NCBI GenBank assembly: GCA_963738615.1
Contig: CAVTXI010000019.1
Coordinates: forward strand, 1,860,001 to 1,924,000
DNA from: CAVTWY01 sp963738615
Lineage (GTDB): Bacteria > Pseudomonadota > Gammaproteobacteria > Burkholderiales > Burkholderiaceae_C
Direction: 5' to 3'
DNA length: 64,000 nt
Below the pieces are notes generated by a model. That model was not told where the DNA came from. It saw only the letters and a program-made list of their open reading frames with translations, and did no database searches. The position numbers and the translations under genes are program-made. Numbering within the stretch: position 1 is the stretch's first letter; every line of letters begins with the position of its first letter. Shown in pieces: positions 26,309 to 36,274 of this stretch.

Positions 26309-27511
26309 ATGAAACCTGTCCCTCAACCCGCCGCCACGGCGGTGACTTGCATCGTCGCTGCGGTGCTTGCAGTCGCCATGTCCGCACCCGCGCGCGCCGA
26401 AGGTAGCGCCGCCTCCACCACCGCCCAGTTCTGGCGCGCCCCGTCGATCAACGCTTTCGCCGGGCACCTGCAACACGCGCGCTATCAGCATGTCGACCGG
26501 CTCGAGAACGAACGTGCAACGACCGCAGACGATGGACCGTCCTTCGCTGGTTGGCAGTACGACCCGCAGCTCGAGCGCATGAAGGCCTGGCTCGAGAAGG
26601 GCATCGTCGCCGCGCCGCCGCCGTCGATGCCGACGTGGAGCGAAACGCAGGCCCACGCGCGCCGCATCGGTGTGATCGAGTCTCACGATGCGGTCGACGG
26701 CGCAGAGGCACTGAACGCGACGATCGGCCTGTGGCCGGGCTCGACCTGGCTGGCGTCGACGGAGGGCTCGACCACGCCGCACGCAGCCGCGCTGGTGCGC
26801 TCGATCGAACTGCCTGCTATGCGCCCTTCGTGGTTGACGAGCGAAAGCGAAGTCGCTCTCGGCCATGACGACGCCGAGCAACTCAGCGGCCGCTTCGGCG
26901 TCGTGCACCGCATGCTGCGTGTCGATGCGCCTGCCGACACGCAAGCCAAGCCGATGTTCAGCGATGAGGTCGTCGGTGTCGCGCTGACGCGTCCGCTGGT
27001 GAAGACGGTGATCCACCGCGACGGTCGTCTCGACGCCACGGCCACACACGGGTACGCGCAGCGCGTGGTGTGGGGCGAGGGCATGGGCAGCAACGCTTGT
27101 GAAGGCTTCGTGCCGGGTTTCGCGCTCGGTGATGCCGACCACGACTTCCACGCCGCGACCGGCATGGACGCGTACGCGCGCAGCCAGTCGGCGCGCATGC
27201 AGCCGGTGGACAGCGTGCTGTCGATCGTGACTCGCGATGCATTGCCGGTAGAGCGGGCGCTGCCAACGCTGACGAAGCGCGCGCTCGATGTCGAGTCGAC
27301 CGGCTTCGCGTCGTCGACGCAGATCGCGTACAACGTCGATGCCGACGGTGTGGCCGATCTTGTCGTGTGGGAAGGCCGCGGCGCGCCGGTGCCGGTCGAT
27401 GGACGAGACACGAGCCTGCTGCGCCACCGCATCTTTTTCGCCAACGTGCAAGGCGAGTGGCGGGTGCTGGGGCATGACGCGGTGGCGTTCGACTGCGGAC
27501 ACGGCTGCTGA
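26309..27511 (+). CDS. secreted protein of unknown function
   Basis: A 400-residue protein with a Sec signal peptide (AAVLAVAMSAPARAE). AAGGAG precedes the ATG by 7 bp, which decides the start. The mature protein is rich in His/Asp/Trp clusters (AGHLQHARYQH, DDGPSFAGWQYD) and ends FANVQGEWRVLGHDAVAFDCGHGC with a Cys pair. No catalytic motif is recognised. The C-terminal segment DADGVADLVVWEGRG has an FG-GAP-like look (calcium-binding Asp cluster). It precedes the SPFH gene by 41 bp, so they probably share a transcript. Confidence 0.55.
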   Translation: MKPVPQPAATAVTCIVAAVLAVAMSAPARAEGSAASTTAQFWRAPSINAFAGHLQHARYQHVDRLENERATTADDGPSFAGWQYDPQLERMKAWLEKGIVAAPPPSMPTWSETQAHARRIGVIESHDAVDGAEALNATIGLWPGSTWLASTEGSTTPHAAALVRSIELPAMRPSWLTSESEVALGHDDAEQLSGRFGVVHRMLRVDAPADTQAKPMFSDEVVGVALTRPLVKTVIHRDGRLDATATHGYAQRVVWGEGMGSNACEGFVPGFALGDADHDFHAATGMDAYARSQSARMQPVDSVLSIVTRDALPVERALPTLTKRALDVESTGFASSTQIAYNVDADGVADLVVWEGRGAPVPVDGRDTSLLRHRIFFANVQGEWRVLGHDAVAFDCGHGC

Positions 27512-27552
27512 CCCGCGGGCCACACGTTCGATTCCACAGGGAGCACACCACC

Positions 27553-28865
27553 ATGACGCAACATCGTTTGACCGCGCTTGCGCAGCTGCTGCGCCGCGCC
27601 TTGTCCGCCACGGTCTCCGCCACGGCCTCCACCACAGCCGGCGCCGCGCGTGCCGCCACCGCAGCCGGCACGGCGATGAAGCTGCCGCTGCGCCGCGGCC
27701 TCTTCACCGTCACGGCGCTGGGCCTGTTGGCCTGGGGCGGCTGGAAGGTCGCGCAGCACCCGCCGTTCGTGGCGGTCGAGCCGGGCACGATCGCCGTGCG
27801 CGCCAACACCTGGACCGGCAGCGCCGCGACCTTCGCTGCCGGGTCGGTGCTGGCGCTGCCCGGCGTGCACCAGGTGCGCAGCCTCTCGTTGCGCGACCAG
27901 CTCTATCGCCCGCAGCAGGGCCGCAGCGCATCCGGCGAGGGGTCGTTCCAATCGATCGAAGGGCTGTCGCTCGGCGTCGATCTGACGGTGCGTTGGGCGA
28001 TCGACCCCGCGCGCGTCGAACAGGCGGCGCGCGAGTTGCCGCCGCAGATCGATCGCGACGTGGTCGAGCCCGCGGTGCAGGGCGTCGTCTACCGCGTGTT
28101 CTCGCTCTACTCCGTGCGCGAGATCTTCTCGACCAAGCGACGCGAGATCCAACAGGCGATCGAAGCCGACCTGACCGCGCGCCTGCGCACTGACGGCCTG
28201 GTGATCAAGGGCGTGCAGTTCGGCAAGGTCGACCTGCCGGCCGACTACCGCGCGCGGCATGGACCGGCTGCTGGCCGAGGAGCTCGAGACCGACAAGATG
28301 CGCTACACGCTCGAGCTGAAGGAAAAGCGCGTCAAGCAGTCCGAGCTCGAGGCGCAGGCCGAGAAGGTGCGCCGCGAAACCGCGGCCGAGGCCGCCGCGG
28401 CCGAGCAGATCATCGCCGCGAAGGCGCAGGAAGAGGCGATGCGCCACGTGCTGCCGTTCAAGCACAAGCAGATCGAGCAGCGCAAGCTCGAGGCCGAGGC
28501 CGAGAAGACCGCGCGCATCAAGCAGGCCGAAGCGATCGGCGCAGGCGCGGCAGATCGAGGCGGCGGGCGAGGCCGCGTCGCGCCAGAAGCTCGCCGATGC
28601 CGAGGTCTACCGGCTCGAGAAGGTGGGCAAGGCCAACAGCGACCAGATGGCGCGCGAAGGCGTGCTGGTGACGAAGCACCCGCTGCTGATCCAGAAGACG
28701 ATGGCCGACAAGCTGTCGGACAAGGTGCAGGTGATCATCGCGCCGCCCGGCACCGATGGCCGCTTCGTCGCCGCGAACCTGATCGGCGGTGGCGAAGCGC
28801 AAGCGGGTCGAGACGCACGCGGTGCCGCGCGCAACGTGGCTGCGCCGGCCGAGGAGGCCGAGTGA
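27553..28865 (+). CDS. SPFH/prohibitin-like membrane protein, frameshifted
   Basis: One N-terminal TM segment (residues about 55-75) is followed by an SPFH/Band 7 domain (IAVRANTWTGSAATF, LSLGVDLTVRWAID, REIFSTKRREIQQAIE, VKGVQFGKVDLPADY-type). A long charged coiled coil then carries ELKEKRVKQSELEAQAEK. The C-terminal half continues in other frames: one shift near 28253 (extra base in CGCGC) and one near 28548. Corrected length is about 435 residues. SPFH proteins scaffold membrane microdomains and proteases; the partner here is unknown. It overlaps the next gene (TGATG). Confidence 0.75.
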
Positions 28866-30429
28866 TGAGCTTGCTGATCGCCGCCACCGCTGCCGCGTCA
28901 TTCGCGATCGTCACGCTCGACCAGGCGTCGTTGCGAGCAGCACCCAAGGCCGATGCTGCACAGCACGCACGCTTGTCGGCGGGCGACCTGCTCGAGGTGC
29001 GTGGCGAGCGCCTCGACCACCTGCAGGTGTACGACCACCGCCGCGAGCGCGCCGGCTACGTGCGTGTGGCGCAGGTACGGCGCGTCGCGCTCGACGACGC
29101 GACGCAGGCGCCGCAACTGCTGTCGGTGGTGCGCTTCCTGCGCGACACACCCGGCGCCGAAGCGCTGGGCATCGCGTATGTCGCCGCCTACCTGAAGACC
29201 GCGCCCGCTCAGGCCATCGGCGCCGAGCCTTTCGATGCGCTGGGCGTGATCGCCGAGCGCCTGGCGCGGCGCGCGTCGGCGCGCGATGCGTCGAAGGGCG
29301 CGACCGCGATGCTCGAGACGGTGGGTGCGTACGGCGTGACGTTCAACAACTTCGAGGTCGTGCAGGGCAGCTTCACCCTGTGCTACGAAGGCGACGCGTT
29401 CCGCCGCGTGCTGGCCCACCCCGCGGCCGACGTCGAGCAGAAGGCGCGCGCCGCACTGGCGCTGACGCGTGCCGACTGCGTCGACCCCGTGCAGCCCGTG
29501 CTGGAACGCGCGGCGTGGCAGCGCGAACGCGCGCATGTGCTCGACGCGTCGTTCGGTGCAGCCGAGTTCGCGCGGTTGAATGACACCACCAAGCAGCGCG
29601 TGCGCGCACGCCGCGCCGCGGTGTGGGCCGCGATCGCCTTCGACCGGTCGCGACGCAGCGGCGAGGGGTTGGTCGCGGGGGACGGTGCGATCGACGATGC
29701 AGCGGTGACGAGGGTCGCGGGGATTACGGCGATACGGCGATCACGGCGGCGCAGCGTGCGCTCGACGAGTTCACCGCCATCGACCGCAGCCATCTGGCCG
29801 ACGACGACCTCGCCGACTACACCGATGCGGCATTGCGCAGCGGTGCGTCACGGTGGGCCGCGACGGTGTCGCCGAAGTCGTCGCCGTCCCCCTCATCGCG
29901 ACTCGCGTTCACCGCCCGGCCCGGCGACGAGCCCGGCCGTACATGCGTGCGTCTCGAGGCCGTTACCGCGAAGACAGCGCCAGCTTCCGACAGAGCACGC
30001 GTCGTCGAGTACGCGCGCCGCTGCACCTTCGGCACCGTGCACCTCGCATCCGCACGCTTCGCACCCGACGCGCGCACCGCGGTGCTGGCGGTGCAAGCGC
30101 TCGAAGCGTGGACCGAGCTCTGGGTCTTTCGCCTGCAACCCAAGGGCGGCTGGACCGTCGACGTGCTGCCGCCAGCAACGGTGTCTTCGACCCACGCCAT
30201 CGGCTACATCGAGTTTGCGGGCTTCGTGCCCGGCCAGCCGAAGCTGCTGGTGGCACGCGAGGCCCTCGGTGGGACCAGCAGCGACGGCAAGCTGCAGCGC
30301 CGCTTTGAAGTACTGAAGCTCGATGCCGGCTACGCCGCAGATCGTTGGGCCAGCGACCCAGCGCTGCTGGTGGCCTTTGGCCGTTGGGGCGATGCGGCGT
30401 GGAAGCAGGGCAGCGTCAGCCTGAGGTGA
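28865..30429 (+). CDS. bacterial SH3-domain protein, frameshifted
   Basis: About 520 residues after correcting one shift near 29723. The N-terminus has a weak signal or anchor (MSLLIAATAAASFAIV). A bacterial SH3-like segment follows (SLRAAPKADAA, LEVRGERLDHLQVYD, GYVRVAQV). The rest is helical with no catalytic motif. The second half contains repeated Trp/Arg-rich stretches such as WTELWVFRLQPKGGWTVD. It is translationally coupled to the SPFH gene (TGATG). It probably acts at the cell envelope with the SPFH protein and the secreted protein upstream, by position only. Confidence 0.55.
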
Positions 30430-30603
30430 CGCATGACGCATGCGGTGGCGGCAACGAGCCGTGCCCGACGCTCGTGCGTCCGTCCGCGCGGACCGCCGTT
30501 CATCGCCCTCGACAGCAGGCTGTCGCATGGCGATGGCTTGCGCGACTGCCGCTCGGCACAGTCGAGCCATCGACATCGCTCAGCCCCCACCAAGGAGACC
30601 ACC

Positions 30604-30768
30604 ATGAACCGCAACGCCGCCCCCCGCCTCTCGATCACCAGCCGCATCGCAGCACTTGCCGCGGCGGTGCTGGTGACCATCGGCACGCTGTCCACCATCG
30701 ACCATCTGGCGCGCGCCGACGGTGCCGCGCCGCTGATGGCGCGAGTGCAGGCCGTGCGCGCCGCCTGA
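30604..30768 (+). CDS. small secreted or membrane peptide
   Basis: A 54-residue protein with AAGGAG just upstream of the ATG. One hydrophobic stretch (SRIAALAAAVLVTIGTLS) looks like a signal peptide or membrane anchor. The tail ends VQAVRAA. The start further upstream in the same frame is rejected because it has no ribosome site. It may be the last gene of the SPFH group, 174 bp after its third gene. Function unknown. Confidence 0.55.
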   Translation: MNRNAAPRLSITSRIAALAAAVLVTIGTLSTIDHLARADGAAPLMARVQAVRAA

Positions 30769-30795
30769 GCCAGCCAAGCCGTGGACCGCCGACTC

Positions 30796-32667
30796 CTATC
30801 GGCACGTGTACCCCGACCCCGACACCCGTACCCCACCCGCCAGCACTGCCTTCTGCGGATGCGGGCAGATCGGCATCGTCAAGCTGCCGTCGCTCGACGA
30901 AATGTCGATGCTTGCAGGCGCGACGCCTTCTTCGACCCAGCGCCGCAGCGCCACGAACAGTTCGTCGCGGCCGCTTGCGCTTTGCGGCAGCGGCACCTTC
31001 TTCAGGTCGGTCGCGCTGCCTGTGGCCGGGTCGATCGAACCCGCGCGGTCGAAGCTGCCGGTATGCGCGAAGCCGGGGATCATGTACAGGCGGTTGAAGC
31101 GTTGCAGCGCGTCGGCCCCGCCCATCGCCTGTGCGGCGCGCGTGAAGTAGTGGATGGAGCCTTGCCCCGGGATCAGGTTGTCGGCCCAGCCGTGATAGGT
31201 CAGCACCTTCGCGCCTGAATCGCGCAACGCGGCCAGATCGACGCTGTCGGTGTTGATGTCGGCGAACTGCGGTTGCAACGCGCGGCCCTTCATCGTCGCG
31301 TCGGCCAGTGCGGCGGCGTCGAGGTTCTTCCAGCCGTCGGCGCCGGTGCCCAGCTTCGGGTTCACGAGGAACGGGCTCTTCTGCGCGATGGCGACGTTCT
31401 GCAACGACAACGCGACCTGCGCCGACGCGATCGCGAATGGCTCCGCACCGGCCAAGCTGTCCAGCGTGGACCCGCGCGGCAAGCCCCACCACAGGTGGTT
31501 CGCGTTCGACAGCGCGCGGCCATCGCCGCCGGTGTCTTGCGAGGGGTCGGGTGCGGTGCCGTCGCGCGTCTGGCCGTACCAGATCTTGTTGAGCGCGCGC
31601 GCCTGCGCCGCGCTGAGGCACTTCGCGGTGTCGGCGTTGGTGCCCGTGATGCCTTGGCCCTGCTCGCCCGAGCACAACATCGTGGCGTCGCGGGTGGCGT
31701 CGTAGCGGCAGGCGGTCGGGTCGATCAAGAAGCCCAGCTTCTCAGCCCCACTGCAGGCCGCCGTGGCAGCGGCGCTGGCCGCATTCAGCTTCGCCACCGC
31801 GATCGGCGCGCCCAGGTCGCGCTGCATCACCACCTGCGGGTACAACTCGGCGGTGATGAAGTTCGTCCAGTTGAAGGCGGGCGCGCCCGCGAGGATGCCG
31901 TCGTACAGCTTTGGATGTTTCTGCGCCAACTTGTAGCCCTGCCGTCCGCCGGTCGAGTAGCCGTCGAAGTACGCGCGCCGATGCGCCTTGCCGTAGAACG
32001 CACGCGCCACGGCCTTCGTCTTGATCGCCTGCTCGACCATGCTGCGCTCGGAGAAGTCGCGCCACAACGTGGTGTTGATGCTGCCGTCGGGGTTCAGCGC
32101 GAAGCTGGCGCTGCGTTGCGCATAGGGCGTGCGCCCGTGGCCGTGGTCCGACTGGCTGATGGCATAACCCTTCGCCACCGCGCCCAGGTGCATCGCATTC
32201 GCCGCGCCGCTGTTGCCGATGCGCGTGGTGTCGGTGTGATAGCCGCCCGCCCAGCCGCCGCTGCCGTAGGCGCGAATCACGTGGTTCCAGTTCGCGTGCG
32301 TCGGCAGCCAGACTTCGATGCCGATGCCGGGTGAGGTCGACGGATGTTCGGGGTTGCCGGGCGAGCCGGGGCCGACGACGAGCTTCACCAGGCACAGGTC
32401 GACCGGCGCGTTGGGCGGTGGCGGCGTCGTGGGTGAGTTCGCCAGCTTGACGGGCTCGCCCTGCTTGAAGGGCTGCACGTGGAGGACGCGGGTGTCGGCG
32501 CCGAGGCTCACCGACTTCAGGGTGTCGTTGCAGGCGAGGGGCGGCGAAGTGGTCGCCGGGCTCGAGTCCTGCGGCGTGGTCGTGCAGGCCGCAAGCGCGA
32601 CCGCGGCAAGCGCGGGTACCAGCGTGCGCGCCGATGAAAACGAAGAAGGCGTCGTGTGTGATGGCAT
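30796..32667 (-). CDS. tannase/feruloyl-esterase family lipoprotein
   Basis: A 623-residue secreted alpha/beta hydrolase with a lipobox (VALAACTTT). The nucleophile motif is GYSTGGRQGY (Ser), the acid is in YHGWADNLI (Asp) and the His is in IPGFAHTGSF. Two cysteines adjacent to Ser/His positions bracket the active site as in the family (ACSGAEKLGF and others). Hydrolyses esters of aromatic acids (tannins, feruloyl sugars or phthalate-type); the exact substrate is open. ATG at 32667 starts just before the lipoprotein leader. Divergent from the CMD-family gene. Confidence 0.87.
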   Translation of the reverse strand: MPSHTTPSSFSSARTLVPALAAVALAACTTTPQDSSPATTSPPLACNDTLKSVSLGADTRVLHVQPFKQGEPVKLANSPTTPPPPNAPVDLCLVKLVVGPGSPGNPEHPSTSPGIGIEVWLPTHANWNHVIRAYGSGGWAGGYHTDTTRIGNSGAANAMHLGAVAKGYAISQSDHGHGRTPYAQRSASFALNPDGSINTTLWRDFSERSMVEQAIKTKAVARAFYGKAHRRAYFDGYSTGGRQGYKLAQKHPKLYDGILAGAPAFNWTNFITAELYPQVVMQRDLGAPIAVAKLNAASAAATAACSGAEKLGFLIDPTACRYDATRDATMLCSGEQGQGITGTNADTAKCLSAAQARALNKIWYGQTRDGTAPDPSQDTGGDGRALSNANHLWWGLPRGSTLDSLAGAEPFAIASAQVALSLQNVAIAQKSPFLVNPKLGTGADGWKNLDAAALADATMKGRALQPQFADINTDSVDLAALRDSGAKVLTYHGWADNLIPGQGSIHYFTRAAQAMGGADALQRFNRLYMIPGFAHTGSFDRAGSIDPATGSATDLKKVPLPQSASGRDELFVALRRWVEEGVAPASIDISSSDGSLTMPICPHPQKAVLAGGVRVSGSGYTCR

Positions 32668-32846
32668 ATCGCATGTCCCCAAGGTTCGGCAGCGGCGCAG
32701 CATAGACCGCGTCACTCTCGGGGCCATCCAGGACGGCGCGATGCGCGAGCGGGCCGCAGCATCACGGCCCCGCGTTACCAGATGCCGCACTGCCGCCACT
32801 CGTTCGCTGGCACATTGCGCCATCACCGCAACGTGAAGGCGCATCG

Positions 32847-34125
32847 ATGACCGTGACCACCATCTCCGAAAGTCTGGGCCACGCGCGCGTGGCATGGAGC
32901 GACCTCGATCGCCGCTACCACCCGGTGCTGGCGCTGGTGAAGGTGCTGATCGGCGTGGTGCCCAACTGCGACCGCTACCTCGAGATCTGGGAGCCGGGGT
33001 TTCGCACCTACAACCTGATGGTGCCGAACTTCCTGAACCTGCCGGCCGCGCTGTTCGGCGTGGGCGTGCCGAAGGATATGCAGGGCTTGGCGATGTACGA
33101 GTCGTCGCGCGCCGCGAGTTGTGCCTACTGCTCGGCGCACACCTGCTCGTACGCGCTGCGCCGCGGCGCGAGCCCGCAGGCCGTGACGGGCAAGGCCCGC
33201 ACGCCGCGCGAGGCCAGCGTGGTTGCGGTGGCGCACGCGCTGTCGACCTTGCCGCATCACTTCACGCCCGAACTGGGCCGCGCGCTGCACGTGCACTTCA
33301 CGCCTGCACAGGCCGAGTGGATCGTGATGAGCGTGGCGATGATGGGCTTCCTGAACAAGTTCATGGATGCGATGGGCGTGGAACTCGAGCCCGAGTCGGT
33401 GCGCGATGTGGCCGCGTTGATCGAGCCCACCGGTTGGTCGATCGGGCAGCACGCGTGGGCCGGCGACGAACGTTCGTCGCAGGGCTCGGGCGGGGCTGCG
33501 ACTGCTGCGCACACGATGTCAGGCCCCCCGAAGGACTCGATCGCGACGCTGCTGGGCGCCCTGCGTCACGCGCCCGGCGCGCTTGCGCTCGAGCGCGAGT
33601 GGATGCAGGGTGTGCCGAAAGACGCTGCGGCGGCGCGCGCTTTCGTCGCCGATCGTTTCGGCTTCGAAGAGCCGCTGCTCGAGACGCTGCGCCACGCCCG
33701 GCCCAGGCGCGCGTTGGCCGCGATGCTGCGCCACAACCTCGACCCTGCGTTGTCGAAACTCGGCATCGGCCCCAAGGCGCTTGCCGGGCTGGTGTTCGCA
33801 CGGCATGCGGGCAATGCGCCCTCTGGCCGAACGCGCCAGGCGGCTGGCGGCTCGAGCCGCCGTGCCGCATCTGGAGGTCGATGCGGCCGATCGCTTCTTC
33901 GACACACGTGCGGTACCTGAGGGCGTGTTCGACGACACGACCCATGCCGCGCTTGTGCTCGCCGCGGCCATGAGCCCAAGCCCTGCGGCGGTGGACGCTG
34001 CCGTGATCGAACTGGCACGCCGGTCACTGGCGCCGGCGCAGATCGTCGAGCTGGCGGTCTGGATCTCGGTGAGCCAGTTGCTGCACCGGCTGACGGTGTG
34101 GTTCGGACGGTCAGATCCGCAGTGA
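32847..34125 (+). CDS. carboxymuconolactone decarboxylase/AhpD-like protein, frameshifted
   Basis: A 425-residue protein after one frame correction. The N-terminal half contains a CMD/AhpD-like motif, RAASCAYCSAHTCSYALRRG, with the CxxC-x2-H redox-site pattern of alkylhydroperoxidase D. The second half is helical (LEREWMQGVPKDAAAARAF). The frame shifts near 33815, after PKALAGLVFARH; the continuation LAERARRLAARAAVPHLE runs to 34125. The 3' end overlaps the small minus-strand gene by 15 bp. Possible peroxidase or decarboxylase; the duplicated-looking length is unusual for the family. Confidence 0.7.
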
Positions 34126-34279
34126 CTCGAGCCTCGACTCGAGCAACTGCTTCTGCTCGGGCGACAGCTTCACCGGTCCGCTCCTCGCTCGCTTGCAGCA
34201 ATGCCTCGAGGTCGCGGATGCGCGCTGCGCGCAAGGCGTCTCGTTGCTCGGCTGGGTCGGTCGTGGTCACTCTCGACAT
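34111..34279 (-). CDS. small helical protein at operon end, frameshifted
   Basis: Its ATG at 34279 overlaps the stop of the SDR gene (TGATG), so it belongs to the minus-strand operon. It begins MSRVTTTDPAEQRDALRAAR with a heptad-like LEALLQASEE. After one extra base near 34178 the frame ends VKLSPEQKQLLESRLESLRI at 34111. About 56 residues, no signal peptide. The family is not recognised. The uncorrected frame runs on into unlikely Arg/Pro-rich sequence, which supports the correction. Confidence 0.5.
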
Positions 34280-34980
34280 CACCGCGCCAGCGACGCACCC
34301 CCACACATCACGACTTCCTGCCCCGTGATCGCCGCAGCGTCGTCGCCGAGCAGGAACGCCACCAGCGCCGCGACCTCGTCGGTGCGGATCAGTCGGCCCA
34401 TCGGCGGCAGCTTCGGCGGTGACGCCGCGCGCGAGGCATCGGCCACCATCGCCGTGTGGGTTGCCGCAGGCGCGACGACGTTGACGGTGACGCCGTGCGC
34501 CACGACTTCGGCAGCCCAGCTTCGCGCCAGCGCCACCAACGCGGCTTTCGTCGCCGCGTAGTCGCTTCGGCCCGGCATGCCGCTCGATACGCGGCTGCCG
34601 ATCAACACCATGCGGCCTCGGCCTGCCTGGGCCATGCGCGGCAGCAGCGCATCGGCAAATTGCGTCGCAGCGCCCACGTGTACGCGCCACATGGCGTGTG
34701 CGTCGGCGTCCATGCGTGCGCCCAGCGCGCCCACGCGAAGCATGCCCGCGGCGTGCACGATGGCGTGGGGCGTGCCGATGTCGGTCAGCACGCGTTCGAC
34801 GCTGGTGGGGTCGGACAGGTCGGCCTGTCGTGTCGCCAGCGCCGCGTGTTCGATGCTCGCCGGTCCGCGGTGGATGCCGGTGACGCGCCAGCCCTCGTGC
34901 AGTAAGCGCTGCGCGACCGCGCGGCCGATGCCCGAGCTGGCGCCGGTGACGATGGCGTGGCGTTGGGTCGTGTCGATCAA
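34279..34980 (-). CDS. short-chain dehydrogenase/reductase
   Basis: A 233-residue NAD(P)-dependent oxidoreductase. Motifs are the Rossmann TGASSGIG, the HAAG segment, the catalytic Tyr/Lys in SDYAATKAALVAL and a late GQEVVMCGGA. The TTG start at 34980 overlaps the monooxygenase stop by 4 bp (TTGA) and begins exactly before LIDTTQRHAIVTG. The longer start at 35097 would overlap the previous gene by 120 bp and is rejected. It lies in the PdxA2/sialidase-like operon. Substrate unknown. Confidence 0.82.
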   Translation of the reverse strand: MIDTTQRHAIVTGASSGIGRAVAQRLLHEGWRVTGIHRGPASIEHAALATRQADLSDPTSVERVLTDIGTPHAIVHAAGMLRVGALGARMDADAHAMWRVHVGAATQFADALLPRMAQAGRGRMVLIGSRVSSGMPGRSDYAATKAALVALARSWAAEVVAHGVTVNVVAPAATHTAMVADASRAASPPKLPPMGRLIRTDEVAALVAFLLGDDAAAITGQEVVMCGGASLAR

Positions 34981-35261
34981 GCGGGCCCCGATGACGCGAC
35001 GACGTGCCGCAGGACATGGGCCCGCTCGATCAGGGAGTGCAAGCCATCGTCTGGCCCGTTGCCGCGGAACGCGAGCAGCTGTGCTTCGGACTCCCACGCT
35101 TCGTAGACATTCACCCGATGAGGATCGATCGGGTCCGCGGCCACGATGAAGTCTTTGCAGCCAGGGGTGCTGCGTGCCTGACTCATGGACGATTTCGAGA
35201 AAGCCAGGAATCGATCCCTCTCACCGGCTTTGACGAAGATCGACCCCGAAACGATGATCAT
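34977..35261 (-). CDS. antibiotic biosynthesis monooxygenase (ABM) family protein
   Basis: A 94-residue single-domain protein, YgiN-like. It contains MIIVSGSIFVKAGERDRF, the His-containing loop and the family-typical VNVYEAWESEAQLLAF. Members are small cofactor-independent oxidases or quinol monooxygenases, but many have no known role. Its start is 5 bp after the TctC stop, and its stop overlaps the SDR TTG start. No metal or cofactor motif is expected. It is part of the minus-strand operon from 39.2 to 34.1 kb. Confidence 0.78.
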   Translation of the reverse strand: MIIVSGSIFVKAGERDRFLAFSKSSMSQARSTPGCKDFIVAADPIDPHRVNVYEAWESEAQLLAFRGNGPDDGLHSLIERAHVLRHVVASSGPA

Positions 35262-35266
35262 GCTTG

Positions 35267-36237
35267 CTACTCCGCCTTGATCTTTCCTTCCGTGATGATC
35301 TTCTGCGCCTTCGCCATGTCGCTGGTCTGGAACTTCACGATGTCGTCGACGCTGCCGCCGTTGACGATCAGGCCCTGGCTGACGAGCTTGTCGCGCATGT
35401 CGCTCGCCAACGCCTTGTTCGCTTCGGCGTTCAGCTTCGCGGTCACGTCGGCGGGCAGGCCGGCCGGGCCCCACAGGCCGTACCAGCTGTAGAACTCGTA
35501 GCCCGGCACCGTTTCGCCTACCGTCGGCACGTCGGGCAACGTGGGCACGCGGTTCTTCGATGTCACGGCGATGATCTTCAGCTTGCCGGCCTTGTGGAAG
35601 TTCATCGCACCCAGCAGCGGGTCGACGAAACCCTGGATCTGCCCGCCCACCAAGTCCTGGAACGCGGGCGCGGTGCCCTTGTACGGCACGATCGTCATGT
35701 CGATGCCGCCGGCGCGCTTCAGCAGTTCGGTCGACAAATGTCCGGCCGAGCCGGTGGAGCCGATCGCGAAATTCAGCTTGCCCGGGTTCGCCTTTGCGTG
35801 CGCCACCAGGCCCGCGATGTCTTTCACCGGCAGGTCGTTGTTGACCGACACCGCCAGCGGCGCCTGCGCCACCAGCACGATCGGCGTGAAGTCCTTGTCA
35901 CGTCGTACGGCGCCTTCGCGACCATCGGGCCGGTGACGAAGGTCGATGCGTTGAAGAGCAGCGTGTAGCCGTCGTTGGGTGCCTTGGCTACGGCGTCGGC
36001 GCCGATGAAGCCGTTGCCGCCAGGCTTGTTCTCGATCACGAAGGTCTGGCCGGTTTGCTCCTGCAGCTTCTGCGCGAGTGCGCGGCCGATTTGGTCGAGC
36101 GTGCCGCCGGGCGGGAAGGGGATGATGACCCTCACCGATTTGTTGGGGTAGGGCTGCGCGGACACGATCGATGCGCAGAGCGCGAGCATCGTGGCGCACG
36201 CGGTGCGAAGGAAATGATGGCGGTTCATGAAGTGCAT
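35267..36237 (-). CDS. TctC/Bug-type solute-binding protein, frameshifted
   Basis: A periplasmic extracytoplasmic binding protein for carboxylates. It has a signal peptide (LRTACATMLALCASIVSAQ) then PNKSVRVIIPFPPGGTLDQI, the family's opening strand with the ligand-binding loop. Later come IENKPGGNGFIGADAVAK and TIVPYKGTAPAFQDLVGG. One base is missing near 35900 (YDVT then KDFTPIVLV). Corrected length is about 323 residues. GAGGAG precedes the ATG at 36237. No TctA/TctB membrane partners accompany it here; the tctABC set is at 59-62 kb. Sits in an operon with aldolase and dehydrogenase genes. Confidence 0.87.
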
Positions 36238-36274
36238 GTCTCCTCGTCGTGTTGTGGCGGTGTTGTGTGAACGG

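Noticed and set aside
30430..30603. Possible gene between SH3 protein and small peptide
   Set aside because: Frames are short, lack ribosome sites, and show no conserved look.
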